Source: Caryophanales bacterium UBA5729
GTDB lineage: Bacteria; Bacillota_I; Bacilli_A; Izemoplasmatales; Hujiaoplasmataceae
Assembly: GCA_002419505.1 (NCBI GenBank)
Contig: DIGF01000012.1
Coordinates: 310,001 to 374,000 of the forward strand
Length of the DNA stretch: 64,000 nucleotides
Direction: 5' to 3'
Below, one piece after another: positions 17,861 to 26,053 of this stretch; the stretch's first letter is position 1, and each line of letters starts with the position of its first letter. The position numbers were made by a program, and so were the translations under genes. The notes under the pieces are model-generated. The model had not been told where the DNA came from. It did no database searches and saw only the letters and a program-made list of their open reading frames with translations.

Positions 17861-19493
17861 ACTTGAAAGATGTTTTTAATTCAACAATTCGATTAAATAC
17901 TAACTTATTATCCTTTGTATCATAATCTGTAGCAAAATATCCCTTTCTAATGAATTGAAATCTTTCTAGATGATGTGTCTTTTCTAAGGAAGGTTCAACA
18001 AATCCGTTAAATATGTTCCATGAATTTAAGTTAAGTCTAGAAAATAAATCTTTTTTTCCATCTGAATCAATCAATAAAGGTTCTAATAGATTGAACGTAG
18101 CAGGAAGCGCTGTTGTTGCTTCAACAAAATGAATATTTCCATTCGGCTTTCTTTCATCGAAACCGCTACCTGACTTAGTTTTTTCATCATAAGTACAATG
18201 TAATTCCTTAATGGATCCATCTTCATTAAATACTATTTCATTACATTTAATAAAATATGCTTGCATCAACCTAACTTCAATACCTAAAGATAATCTCTTC
18301 CATTTCTTATTTGGCTTCTCTTCTAAAAAATCCTCTTTCTCAATATATACATATCTACCGAAAGCTATCTTTCGAGATCCTAACTCAAGATTATCGGGAT
18401 TATATTCCACGTCAATCCATTCCACTTTACCTTCAGGGTAGTTTGTTATAACAACTTTTAGCGGATCAATTACTGCGTTTACTCTTTTTACTTTTTGATT
18501 CAAATCGTCACGCAATGAATTTTCAAGCATTTCCGATGAAACTGTAGAATTTACTCTAGATAATCCTGTTGACAGAATAAAATTTACAATTGATTCTTTT
18601 GTGTAACCTCTTCTTCTCAATCCCGCTAAAGTAGGCATTCTTGGATCGTCATATCCCTTTACCATGTTTTCATCAACTAATTGTTTAAGGTATCTTTTTG
18701 ACATAATTGTATTGGTTATATTTAGTCTGCCAAACTCATATTGATGTGGCACATGTTCCATTTCACATTTTTCAACAAACCAATCATACAAGACTCTATG
18801 ATCATCATATTCAAGTGAACATAAAGAATGGGTTACACCCTCAAAAGCATCCTGCAAAGGATGTGCAAAATCATACATTGGATAAATACACCATTTATTA
18901 CCTGTATTATGATGGTCTATATGAATTATCCGATAAATAACAGGATCTCTCATATTCATATTTGGTGAGGACATATCTATTTTAGCCCTTAACGTCTTTT
19001 CTCCGTCTTTATATTTTCCGTTTTTCATAGCTTCAAAAAGTTGATAGCTTTCTTCGACAGAACGGTTTCTATATGGAGAATCTTTACCCGGCGTAGTTAA
19101 GGTTCCTCGGTATTCACGCATCTCTTCAGGGTTTAAATCGCAAACATAGGCTAAACCTTTTTTAATTAGTTTAACAGCTAAATCATAACTCGCATCAAAA
19201 TAATCTGAGCCAAATAAGACTTTGGCAGGTTTGTATCCTAACCATTCAATGTCTTTTTTTATAGCGTCGACAAAAGAACTATCTTCTTTTACTGGATTCG
19301 TATCATCAAAGCGAAGATTGGTCTTACCGCCAAATTGTTTAGCTAATTCAAAATTAGTTATAATTGCTCTTGCGTGACCAATGTGTAAATATGCATTAGG
19401 CTCTGGTGGAAATCTAGTAACTATTTCTTTTACTTTTCCGTTTTTTAAATCTTCTTCCATTATTGTTTTGATAAAATTTGATTCTATTTCCAT
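17859..19493 (-). CDS. glnS: glutaminyl-tRNA synthetase
   Basis: The 544-residue class I synthetase charges tRNA-Gln directly. It has the HIGH region FPPEPNAYLHIGHARAI, the KMSKS equivalent IMSKRYL, and the GlnRS-type segments MRDPVIYRI and CSLEYDDHRVLYDWFVE, followed by a C-terminal beta-barrel anticodon domain. These features and the length favour GlnRS over GluRS. Most Firmicutes and Mollicutes lack GlnRS and use GluRS plus GatCAB, so its presence is notable. It starts 4 nt after tsaD and closes the tsa operon. Ribosome site GAGGTGA. Confidence 0.95.
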   Translation of the reverse strand: MEIESNFIKTIMEEDLKNGKVKEIVTRFPPEPNAYLHIGHARAIITNFELAKQFGGKTNLRFDDTNPVKEDSSFVDAIKKDIEWLGYKPAKVLFGSDYFDASYDLAVKLIKKGLAYVCDLNPEEMREYRGTLTTPGKDSPYRNRSVEESYQLFEAMKNGKYKDGEKTLRAKIDMSSPNMNMRDPVIYRIIHIDHHNTGNKWCIYPMYDFAHPLQDAFEGVTHSLCSLEYDDHRVLYDWFVEKCEMEHVPHQYEFGRLNITNTIMSKRYLKQLVDENMVKGYDDPRMPTLAGLRRRGYTKESIVNFILSTGLSRVNSTVSSEMLENSLRDDLNQKVKRVNAVIDPLKVVITNYPEGKVEWIDVEYNPDNLELGSRKIAFGRYVYIEKEDFLEEKPNKKWKRLSLGIEVRLMQAYFIKCNEIVFNEDGSIKELHCTYDEKTKSGSGFDERKPNGNIHFVEATTALPATFNLLEPLLIDSDGKKDLFSRLNLNSWNIFNGFVEPSLEKTHHLERFQFIRKGYFATDYDTKDNKLVFNRIVELKTSFK

Positions 19494-19497
19494 GATT

Positions 19498-20496
19498 TCA
19501 CCTCTCTAAATTCAATCTTGATTGGCCGTTTAGCATTAAATCATCGGCTTTTTTATTTTTTTGATATTGAAAATATCCGGCAACAGCTATCATTGCTGCG
19601 TTATCCGTGCAATAAGCCATTTTTGGAAAATAAACTTCCGTATCGACTATTTTTTCTTTCATTTTTCTTCTTAATCCAGAATTAGCCGCGACCCCTCCGG
19701 CCACAATTATTTGCTTTACTTGATAATGTTCTTTAGCTTGAATTGTTTTTTGAACTAGTACATCTGTTACCGCTTCTTGAAAACTAGCGCAGAAATCTGG
19801 AACATTTATTTCTTCATTTCTTTGAATCATGTTATGATGCACATTTATAACTTTAGATTTTAATCCAGAAAAACTGAAATTAAAATCTTTAGAATCAATC
19901 ATTGGGCGAGGAAAATTAAGTGTATCTTTTCCTAAGTTTGCCATTTTATCAACTATTGGCCCTCCAGGATATGGTAAACCTAATATCCTAGCAACTTTAT
20001 CATAAGCTTCGCCAACTGCGTCGTCTTGTGTTTCTCCTAATTTTTCAAAATGATAATGTTCTTTCATCAAAATTAATTCTGTGTGACCTCCAGAAACAAC
20101 TAAAGCTAACAATGGAAACTGCATTCCATTATCTATATAATTTGCATAAATATGCCCCGCTATATGATGAACACCAACTAAAGGTATATTGTAATTTAAA
20201 CTAATTACTTTTGCTGCATTTACGCCAATTAATAAAGACCCAATTAATCCAGGCCCTTGAGTAACTGCTATTAAATCCAAATCCTCATATGAAATATTAG
20301 CGTCTTTCATTGCTTTATCAAAAACGTATGTTATTCCTTTAACATGCTCTCTAGAAGCAATCTCTGGAACAACTCCGCCATACTCTTTATGAATATCAAT
20401 TTGTGACAAAACGCGATTTGACAAAACTTCTTTTCCGTCTTTTACTACACTAACACTTGTTTCATCACAGCTTGTTTCTACCCCTAAAATATACAT
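19498..20496 (-). CDS. tsaD: tRNA N6-threonylcarbamoyladenosine synthase subunit TsaD
   Basis: The 332-residue ASKHA-fold protein performs the final transfer of threonylcarbamoyl to A37 of ANN-decoding tRNAs. Signatures are the N-terminal GVETSCDETSVSVV, GPGLIGSLLIGVNAAK and the metal-binding HHIAGHIYAN. I choose the ATG at 20496 over a GTG at 20505 because AGGAAG ends at 20505 and is properly spaced only for the ATG. It follows rimI and tsaB and precedes glnS by 4 nt. Confidence 0.96.
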   Translation of the reverse strand: MYILGVETSCDETSVSVVKDGKEVLSNRVLSQIDIHKEYGGVVPEIASREHVKGITYVFDKAMKDANISYEDLDLIAVTQGPGLIGSLLIGVNAAKVISLNYNIPLVGVHHIAGHIYANYIDNGMQFPLLALVVSGGHTELILMKEHYHFEKLGETQDDAVGEAYDKVARILGLPYPGGPIVDKMANLGKDTLNFPRPMIDSKDFNFSFSGLKSKVINVHHNMIQRNEEINVPDFCASFQEAVTDVLVQKTIQAKEHYQVKQIIVAGGVAANSGLRRKMKEKIVDTEVYFPKMAYCTDNAAMIAVAGYFQYQKNKKADDLMLNGQSRLNLER

Positions 20497-20497
20497 A

Positions 20498-20941
20498 TTA
20501 TCCACTTCCTAATCTTTTGTACATAAAGAAAGCATCTTCACCATTATTGTAATAAGCTCTTCTCACTGAAATTTGTTTAAATCCACATTTTTCATATAGT
20601 CTTAAAGCGGCTAAATTAGAAGGTCTGACTTCTAATGTCAAATCTACTATTTGTTTCTCTTTTAATATGTCAAACATAAAATTCATTAGCTTAATCCCAT
20701 AACCTTTATTACGGTACTTCTTTATAATTACAAGGGAATTAATTTGCGCTCTATCTTCATCTATCCAAAGGCTAATATATCCCAAAATACTATCTTTGAC
20801 TAAAAGATAATACTGAATAAGAGGGTTATTTATTTCCTCTTCAATTTTTTCTTTTGTTGTAAAGTTATGAAAATTCTCATTTTCTTCATTTACAATAAAG
20901 TCGATATCTTCCTTAACTACTGGTCTTAATGTTAGATTCAT
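20498..20941 (-). CDS. rimI: ribosomal-protein N-acetyltransferase RimI-like (GNAT)
   Basis: The 147-residue GNAT acetyltransferase shows the acetyl-CoA loop KKYRNKGYGIKLM and the downstream EVRPSNLAALRLYEKCGF motif with a catalytic-type Tyr (RRAYY). RimI acetylates the N-terminus of ribosomal protein S18 in E. coli, and in many Firmicutes the gene sits between tsaB and tsaD exactly as here. It overlaps tsaB by 29 nt. Family assignment is strong; the S18 substrate is inferred from the operon position. Confidence 0.9.
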   Translation of the reverse strand: MNLTLRPVVKEDIDFIVNEENENFHNFTTKEKIEEEINNPLIQYYLLVKDSILGYISLWIDEDRAQINSLVIIKKYRNKGYGIKLMNFMFDILKEKQIVDLTLEVRPSNLAALRLYEKCGFKQISVRRAYYNNGEDAFFMYKRLGSG

Positions 20942-21542
20942 TTTTCAAATTTCTCTCCGCTTCAGTTATTTGTAAATAGTTCGGAGTAAGGTTGTGTATG
21001 TCTTTAACTAATTCTAATAAATCGGAATTAATTATTTTTATTATCTGAGGTTTCCCATTTGAAACAACTTCATAATTACAACTTAGATTATTTCTATATT
21101 TTTCAATATTATCTAAACAATCAGTCTTAATCTGAATGAGTTTTTTATCAACATTCTTATATAACCCCATAAACGCATTGCCCCGTCTAGCGTCAATAAC
21201 CGCTAAAACAAAAGGATTATCAGAATGGCTTGCCATTAATGCCAACGAAGAAACTTTATATGTTTTTATATTGTTTAAATATCCGATCATCTTAGCCACA
21301 GTAACGCCGATTCGAACTCCAGTATAGCTCCCAGGTCCATCACCCACAATAATTTCATCTAAATTTTTTAAAGTCAAATTCTCTCTGTTAAGCATCTCTT
21401 CTAAAAAAGGAATTAGGGTAACGGAATGGTTATTAACGCCCTTTTCATACACGCTTTGTTTTTCATAACCATCAATTATTAAAGAAAGATATATATAGTC
21501 AGTTGCTGTATCTATCACTAATTGCTTTAACGATTTTTTCAT
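20913..21542 (-). CDS. tsaB: t6A modification dimerisation protein TsaB
   Basis: The 209-residue protein is a catalytically inactive paralogue of TsaD that dimerises with it in t6A synthesis. Typical segments are LVIDTATDYIYLSL at the start and EIIVGDGPGSYTGVRIGVTVAKMI in the middle. It overlaps tsaE by 44 nt, and the AAAGGAG site within tsaE supports its ATG. The C-terminal half is short and divergent, as is common for the family. Confidence 0.94.
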   Translation of the reverse strand: MKKSLKQLVIDTATDYIYLSLIIDGYEKQSVYEKGVNNHSVTLIPFLEEMLNRENLTLKNLDEIIVGDGPGSYTGVRIGVTVAKMIGYLNNIKTYKVSSLALMASHSDNPFVLAVIDARRGNAFMGLYKNVDKKLIQIKTDCLDNIEKYRNNLSCNYEVVSNGKPQIIKIINSDLLELVKDIHNLTPNYLQITEAERNLKNESNIKTSS

Positions 21543-21960
21543 ACTTACCCTCTCCTTTCACCACTACATCTCTTTGATTTTCATCAATTACAGTAAAAGT
21601 GATTGACAATATCTCGTTCGGTAACATTGATTTTATGTACTCATACCATTCGATAACACTTATTCCTGATCCATATATAAATTCTTCCAATTCATAATCA
21701 TATCCAATATCTTCAAGTCGATATACATCCATATGATATAAATCATAATTGCCAGAATAAATTTTTAGGATGGTAAATGTTGGTGAGTTCAAATTATCTT
21801 TAACTCCAATATAACGCGAAAAATATTTAGTGAAAGTAGTTTTGCCTGAACCTAAATCGCCAGTTAATCCTATTATCATACCAGGAAAAACCTTTTCGGC
21901 GATCAGTTCGGCAAGTTTTACTGTATCATCTAGCGAATTTAATCTTAATTTATATTCCAA
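21499..21960 (-). CDS. tsaE: t6A modification ATPase TsaE
   Basis: The 153-residue P-loop ATPase activates the TsaB-TsaD complex. It has Walker A GLTGDLGSGKTTFTK and the conserved NSPTFTILKIY, LYHMDVYRLED and VIEWYEY segments. The start is a TTG with a weak GAAAGAG site, so the first residues are less certain. It leads the tsaE-tsaB-rimI-tsaD-glnS operon behind a TGATATAAT promoter. Confidence 0.93.
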   Translation of the reverse strand: MEYKLRLNSLDDTVKLAELIAEKVFPGMIIGLTGDLGSGKTTFTKYFSRYIGVKDNLNSPTFTILKIYSGNYDLYHMDVYRLEDIGYDYELEEFIYGSGISVIEWYEYIKSMLPNEILSITFTVIDENQRDVVVKGEGKYEKIVKAISDRYSN

Positions 21961-21998
21961 AACTCATCAACTCTTTCTAACATTTAGTTTACAGTAAA

Positions 21999-22007
21999 AT
22001 TATATCA
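21999..22007 (-). promoter_or_regulatory. extended -10 of the tsaE operon
   Basis: The minus strand reads TATGATATAAT about 38 nt before the TTG start of tsaE. Confidence 0.6.
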
Positions 22008-22097
22008 TATATTACGTATTTTCAAATTAAAATCATCTTTTAACAAAAAAGATATTGCCTAAACTCTCAACTTCTATAGTAATTAATTGTTTGATTA

Positions 22098-22106
22098 TGA
22101 TATAAT
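22098..22106 (+). promoter_or_regulatory. extended -10 of the lipid kinase-like gene
   Basis: TTATGATATAAT, 34 nt before the ATG at 22141; no matching -35. Confidence 0.6.
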
Positions 22107-22140
22107 AATAATTGATTAAATGTATCGATAAGGAGATATC

Positions 22141-23004
22141 ATGTTTCTCATCATCCACAATCCATTATCAAGTAATAAAAAATCTAAAAAAACAACAATG
22201 AAATATGTTAAATTCTTTAAAAAGAATAACATAGCTTTTCTTTTGCGTTCAACTTTAAAAATTGATAATTTAAACAATTATCTAGAAAAAAATAATAAAA
22301 TTACTGATATTTTATTCCTTGGCGGCGATGGTTCGATTAACTATTTGATAAATAATGTTGAAATCACAAAAATTAAACAGAATATTTACTTAGCAAAGAG
22401 CGGTTCAGGAAATGACTTTTTGCGCTCTCTTAAAAAATATAATCATGCAGAAATTACTATTGGTGAAGCTAAAACTAATATTGGTACAACTAAATTCATA
22501 AATGGCTGCGGATTAGGATTCGATGGTTTAGTATGTCATTATGTCAATAATGACAGTAAAAAAGGCAAACTTTCCTATTTTCTAAATGTTTTTAAAGCAA
22601 TTATTAAATACCAACCAGTAGAAATCGATCTAAATGTTGATGGTAAATTATACCATTTTAAAAAAGTATTTGTTTCAGCTATCCAAAATGGAAGTTACTT
22701 TGGCGGCGGAATGAAAGTGGCACCCGGAGCCAATCCAACAGATGATAAATATATAATCTGTGTGGGTCATAATCTCTCTAAATTATTTCTTCAGTTAGTC
22801 TTAGTAACAATCTACCCCGGTTGGCACAAAGCCCTAAAGAAAAGAGTAACCATGTTAAGTGGAACAAATATATCTATTGAACATCCAAATGAAACTTATT
22901 TTCAAGCTGATGGGGAAGTTATGGGCAATATAAATAAGGTCGAAATCAAACCAATAGAAAAACGAGTTTTTCATGCTTTTAGAAAAAAAGAATTTAAAAA
23001 ATAA
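22141..23004 (+). CDS. diacylglycerol kinase-like lipid kinase (YegS/BmrU family)
   Basis: The 287-residue protein opens with IIHNPLSSNKKSKK and contains the nucleotide-binding LGGDGSINYLINN (about residue 60) and the KSGSGNDFLRSL segment, which define the DAGK catalytic domain. A C-terminal beta domain holds NGSYFGGGMKVAPGANPTDD. It most likely phosphorylates a membrane lipid such as diacylglycerol. A second family member lies at 42091-42999; the pair differ in the core (GGDGS here, GGDGT there). The ribosome site AAGGAG supports the ATG. It is a single-gene unit with its own promoter and terminator. Exact substrate unknown. Confidence 0.85.
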   Translation: MFLIIHNPLSSNKKSKKTTMKYVKFFKKNNIAFLLRSTLKIDNLNNYLEKNNKITDILFLGGDGSINYLINNVEITKIKQNIYLAKSGSGNDFLRSLKKYNHAEITIGEAKTNIGTTKFINGCGLGFDGLVCHYVNNDSKKGKLSYFLNVFKAIIKYQPVEIDLNVDGKLYHFKKVFVSAIQNGSYFGGGMKVAPGANPTDDKYIICVGHNLSKLFLQLVLVTIYPGWHKALKKRVTMLSGTNISIEHPNETYFQADGEVMGNINKVEIKPIEKRVFHAFRKKEFKK

Positions 23005-23038
23005 AACAGCCTCGATTTTATCGATGGCTGTTTTTTTT
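23003..23038. terminator. bidirectional terminator, lipid kinase / pgi
   Basis: AAAACAGCC / GGCTGTTTT outer stem with an inner TCGAT / ATCGA stem and T runs on both strands, between convergent genes. Confidence 0.85.
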
Positions 23039-24368
23039 AAAGTTTCGCTTCTAATTCTTTTCTTAATTCTTCATATCCCGGTTTGCCTAATAAGGCAAAC
23101 ATGTTTTTTTTGTAAGCTTCAACGCCTGGTTGATCAAAAGGATTAACACCTAATAAATAACCGCTAATGCCCACTGCGAGTTCAAAGAAATATACTAAAT
23201 ATCCGAATGTATATGCGTCTAATTTAGAAATATTAATGACAATATTTGGAACTCCGCCATCTTTATGAGCTAAAAGAGTTCCTTTTAATGCTTGGTTATT
23301 AACATACTCTAAACCTTTTTGTTTTAGGTAATTTAAGCCATCAAGATCCAGATCCTCTTCTTCAATAATAACATCTTTTTCTGATTTATTAATATTAATA
23401 ACTGTCTCAAAAAGTATTCTTTGTCCATCTTGAATATATTGTCCTAATGAATGCAAGTCTGTGGAAAATGAAGCGCTTGAAACAAATATGCCTTTATGAT
23501 TTTTTCCCTCTGACTCACCAAAAAGTTGTTTCCACCATTCGGAGAAATAATTGAGTTTAGGCTCATAATTAATTAACATTTCAATACTATAACCACTTCT
23601 ATACAAAAGGTTTCTAAGAGCTACATACATGTGCACATCATTTTTATAAATGCTATATTTGTTATATTCTTTTCGAGCAGCTTTTGCTCCAAATAACATC
23701 TGTTTAATATTTATTCCGCTTGCTGCTATTGGCAATAAGCCCACGGCAGTTAAAACCGAAAAACGCCCTCCTATATCATCGGGAACGATAAAAGTTGTAT
23801 AGTTATTTTTTGTCGCTAATTCTCTTAAAGCTCCTTTACTTTTATCAGTTGTTGCGTAAATTCTTTCTCCAGCTAAATTTTTGCCATATTTATCTTCTAA
23901 AAGTTTCTTCAGGACCCTAAAAGCAATTGCGGGTTCAGTAGTTGTTCCTGATTTTGATATCACATTAATAGCGAACTCTTTATTTTTTAAATAGCTAGCT
24001 AATTCATTCAGGTATGTGCTAGACATGTTAAACCCAGCAAAAATAACTTCGATATTTTGTCTCCTTGAAAAGTATGGTTTTAAAAATTCAATTGCTGCCT
24101 TTGACCCTAGATAAGACCCACCTATACCTATAACCACCAGAATCTTAGCTTGCTTTCTAATTCTTTTGGCAGCTTCAATGATTTTTTCAACTTCTTCTTT
24201 ATCATAATTCTCTGGAAGATCCAGCCATCCCAAATATTCACTGCCAGGACCAGTTTTTTCTTCTAAAAGTTTTCTTGCATATTTGATTTCTTTACCTATT
24301 TTTTCCAGCTCTTCTTCTCTCACAAAAGGAATTGCATACCGATAGTCTAATTTTATATTTTTGTTCAT
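23037..24368 (-). CDS. pgi: glucose-6-phosphate isomerase
   Basis: The 443-residue glycolytic enzyme interconverts glucose-6-phosphate and fructose-6-phosphate. Visible signatures are VVIGIGGSYLGSKAAIEF, the phosphate-binding VISKSGTTTEPAIAFR, GGRFSVLTAVGLLPIA, and the active-site GESEGKNHKGIFVSS with Glu and the His of STDLHSLGQYIQDG. Length matches the short Gram-positive form. It is a single-gene unit: TGATATAAT promoter, GGGAGG ribosome site and the shared terminator. Confidence 0.97.
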   Translation of the reverse strand: MNKNIKLDYRYAIPFVREEELEKIGKEIKYARKLLEEKTGPGSEYLGWLDLPENYDKEEVEKIIEAAKRIRKQAKILVVIGIGGSYLGSKAAIEFLKPYFSRRQNIEVIFAGFNMSSTYLNELASYLKNKEFAINVISKSGTTTEPAIAFRVLKKLLEDKYGKNLAGERIYATTDKSKGALRELATKNNYTTFIVPDDIGGRFSVLTAVGLLPIAASGINIKQMLFGAKAARKEYNKYSIYKNDVHMYVALRNLLYRSGYSIEMLINYEPKLNYFSEWWKQLFGESEGKNHKGIFVSSASFSTDLHSLGQYIQDGQRILFETVININKSEKDVIIEEEDLDLDGLNYLKQKGLEYVNNQALKGTLLAHKDGGVPNIVINISKLDAYTFGYLVYFFELAVGISGYLLGVNPFDQPGVEAYKKNMFALLGKPGYEELRKELEAKL

Positions 24369-24392
24369 TTTTTTCCTCCCATAACAAACTAT

Positions 24393-24401
24393 ATTATATC
24401 A
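24393..24401 (-). promoter_or_regulatory. extended -10 of pgi
   Basis: The minus strand reads TGATATAAT, 24 nt before the pgi ATG. Confidence 0.6.
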
Positions 24402-24462
24402 TTAAATCCACAAAATATTACTTGCTAAATATCAAAATGCAACCATTTTCCTATATAAATTA

Positions 24463-24497
24463 ATAAAAAAACAACTCAAATTTGATAATCTGAATTG
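24463..24497 (-). terminator. terminator of the S1 RNA-binding gene
   Basis: A 9-bp stem with two G-U pairs (24472-24480 with 24489-24497) followed on the minus strand by seven T. Just after the stop at 24506. Confidence 0.7.
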
Positions 24498-24505
24498 CTT
24501 TTTTC

Positions 24506-24844
24506 TTATTTGTTGTCTTTTTGATACTTTTCTACCCAAGCTTTCAACTGAGTTTCAAAAGGTTTGAAGCCCGCTGTAACCTCGGTAGATTCTCTTTTTT
24601 TACGTCTTTTCTTATTTTGGGTTTTATAACTTAAACTAATCTTATCATTTTCTACTTTGATAATTTCTAAAGTTACTTCATCCCCGACACTAAGATAGTC
24701 TTCTATGCTCCTAACATATCCATCACTAATTTCAGAAATATGGACTAAACCATCAATTTCATCATTAATTTTTACGAAAGCGCCATATGGTTTTATGTTA
24801 GTTATCCGACCTTTGACGATGTCACCTTGTTTCATATTAAACAC
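24506..24844 (-). CDS. S1-domain RNA-binding protein (CvfD/YugI-like)
   Basis: The 112-residue protein is a single S1 domain (residues about 5-75: GDIVKGRITNIKPYGAFVKI ... GLVHISEISDGYV) followed by a basic RRKKR-type linker and a short C-terminal tail. Size and layout match the general stress protein 13 / CvfD group, which binds ribosomal RNA or mRNA. It lies alone between pgi and the pgpA block with its own TGTTATAAT promoter and terminator. Specific target unknown. Confidence 0.85.
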   Translation of the reverse strand: MFNMKQGDIVKGRITNIKPYGAFVKINDEIDGLVHISEISDGYVRSIEDYLSVGDEVTLEIIKVENDKISLSYKTQNKKRRKKRESTEVTAGFKPFETQLKAWVEKYQKDNK

Positions 24845-24864
24845 CCCTCAAAGAAACTGTAGTT

Positions 24865-24873
24865 ATTATAACA
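24865..24873 (-). promoter_or_regulatory. extended -10 of the S1 gene
   Basis: The minus strand reads TGTTATAAT, 20 nt before the start at 24844. Confidence 0.55.
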
Positions 24874-24910
24874 CAAAACCTATATTTTTTAAAGAATTAT
24901 ATCCTTGACA

Positions 24911-24938
24911 AAAAAAAGAATAACTTTGAAGTTATTCT
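24911..24938 (-). terminator. terminator overlapping the end of pgpA
   Basis: AGAATAACT / AGTTATTCT stem (24917-24925 with 24930-24938) followed on the minus strand by seven T. The hairpin includes the pgpA stop codon. Confidence 0.85.
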
Positions 24939-25435
24939 CTATCCCCTACTGCATTATGCGCTATTGAACTAGCCGCAGCCGCTGCAATAGCTCCAATGAT
25001 ATCATCCATAAATGTGTGACATTTATCAGAGTTCTTTCCTATTTCATCAAGTTCACCGATAATTCCTGGTTTAACCTTATCTACGTAACCAAAATTAGTC
25101 AAGCCAATAGAACCATATACATTCGTAATTGACAAAACTAAAATTTCATCGATTCCATATAAAGGATTATCTTCGCTCACCAAAGTTTGTAATGGCTCAG
25201 AAAGCATCTTCTTTTCGGCTAACATATCTAATTCCAATCCAGTAATTATCGCGTTTTGCACTTCTCTTTTATCTAAAACTCTACTAATTGCGCTATAACA
25301 ATTTTCAGCGGTTAAATCGGGCACGTATTTTTTTTGTAAATCATAAACAATTTCCACTATTTTATCTAAAGTAACGCCTCGTTCTTCCATTAAATTAATA
25401 CAAATTTCTTTCATTCTTTTTTGTTTTTCTACCAT
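24932..25435 (-). CDS. pgpA: phosphatidylglycerophosphatase A-like protein (YutG family)
   Basis: The 167-residue protein matches the PgpA/YutG family. It has an N-terminal helical region (MEERGVTLDKIVEIVYDLQ), then the conserved YGIDEILVLSITNVYGSIGLT and CHTFMDDIIGAIAAAAASS blocks, the second with the acidic pair typical of the active site. The family is annotated as removing phosphate from phosphatidylglycerophosphate; Bacillus YutG lacks the membrane helices of E. coli PgpA, as here, so the reaction is inferred. It overlaps the NifU-like gene and ends the yutD-nifU-pgpA run, whose members also cluster in Bacillus. Confidence 0.85.
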   Translation of the reverse strand: MVEKQKRMKEICINLMEERGVTLDKIVEIVYDLQKKYVPDLTAENCYSAISRVLDKREVQNAIITGLELDMLAEKKMLSEPLQTLVSEDNPLYGIDEILVLSITNVYGSIGLTNFGYVDKVKPGIIGELDEIGKNSDKCHTFMDDIIGAIAAAAASSIAHNAVGDRE

Positions 25436-25665
25436 ATATGTTCCACTCCTATGACTCCAGGCACTCTTTCTAATAAAGTATCCTCAATTAAATCTGACAT
25501 TGTTGAATCAAACCCTGCACAACCTACACAAGCTCCTTGAAGCTTAACATAGACTATTCCGTCTTCAAATTTTACAAATTCTATATCTCCACCATCACGA
25601 TTAATATATGGTCTTATAAGTTTGATGACAGCTTTAATTTCTTCAATTATTTCTTCATAATTCAT
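25429..25665 (-). CDS. NifU C-terminal domain iron-sulfur scaffold protein
   Basis: The 78-residue protein is a stand-alone NifU C-terminal domain (YutI/NfuA-like), which holds and delivers Fe-S clusters through the CVGCAG motif (CxxC). The IRPYINRDGGDIEFV segment is characteristic. I choose the ATG at 25665 instead of the GTG at 25674 because GAGGTG is six nt before that ATG. It overlaps pgpA by 7 nt and follows yutD by 11 nt. Confidence 0.93.
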   Translation of the reverse strand: MNYEEIIEEIKAVIKLIRPYINRDGGDIEFVKFEDGIVYVKLQGACVGCAGFDSTMSDLIEDTLLERVPGVIGVEHIW

Positions 25666-25676
25666 AATTATCACCT

Positions 25677-25949
25677 CTAATCTTCAATTTTTTTGTTCTT
25701 ATCATAATTAGGGTTTTTTAAAATATAATAAGCACAATTAGGCGCACAAGATTCCATGATATAATCAGGGATAGTTTGATAATTATCGTCTTTAAACCCT
25801 TTCAACCTTAATATACCACCCGAATAGTCTCCAACAACATATGGATAAATATCAAAAAAATCGATATATTTTTTGTTAAAATCATCTAGAACAAAAGCAT
25901 CCCGATAATTTTTTATTATTTCAAACTCTCCATGAATCGATTCAATCAT
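25677..25949 (-). CDS. yutD: YutD-family conserved protein
   Basis: The 90-residue protein resembles Bacillus YutD: FEIIKNYRDAF near the start, VGDYSGGILRLKGF in the middle, and the Cys-containing MESCAPNCAYYILKN near the end. The biochemical role of YutD is not established. The paired Cys next to a NifU-like gene may be incidental or may hint at metal or Fe-S handling. The start has AAGGAG nine nt upstream, behind a TGTTAAAAT extended -10. First gene of the yutD-nifU-pgpA operon. Confidence 0.82.
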   Translation of the reverse strand: MIESIHGEFEIIKNYRDAFVLDDFNKKYIDFFDIYPYVVGDYSGGILRLKGFKDDNYQTIPDYIMESCAPNCAYYILKNPNYDKNKKIED

Positions 25950-25973
25950 TCGCTCATCACTCCTTGTAAAAAC

Positions 25974-25982
25974 ATTTTAACA
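25974..25982 (-). promoter_or_regulatory. extended -10 of yutD-nifU-pgpA
   Basis: The minus strand reads TGTGTTAAAAT, 24 nt before the yutD start. Confidence 0.5.
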
Positions 25983-26017
25983 CAACATTGCATATTTTAA
26001 AAAGAAATTTAACTATT

Positions 26018-26050
26018 AAAGTAAAATACTAAGAGCCTGTGCCCTTAGTA
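26018..26050 (-). terminator. terminator of the ispDF operon
   Basis: A 10-bp stem with one G-U pair (TACTAAGGGC / GCTCTTAGTA on the minus strand) and a short T-rich tail, just after the ispF stop. Confidence 0.75.
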
Positions 26051-26053
26051 ATA

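Noticed and set aside
22008..22097. Small RNA or riboswitch in the tsaE / lipid kinase divergent gap
   Set aside because: The gap holds only two promoters and AT-rich sequence with no stable stem.
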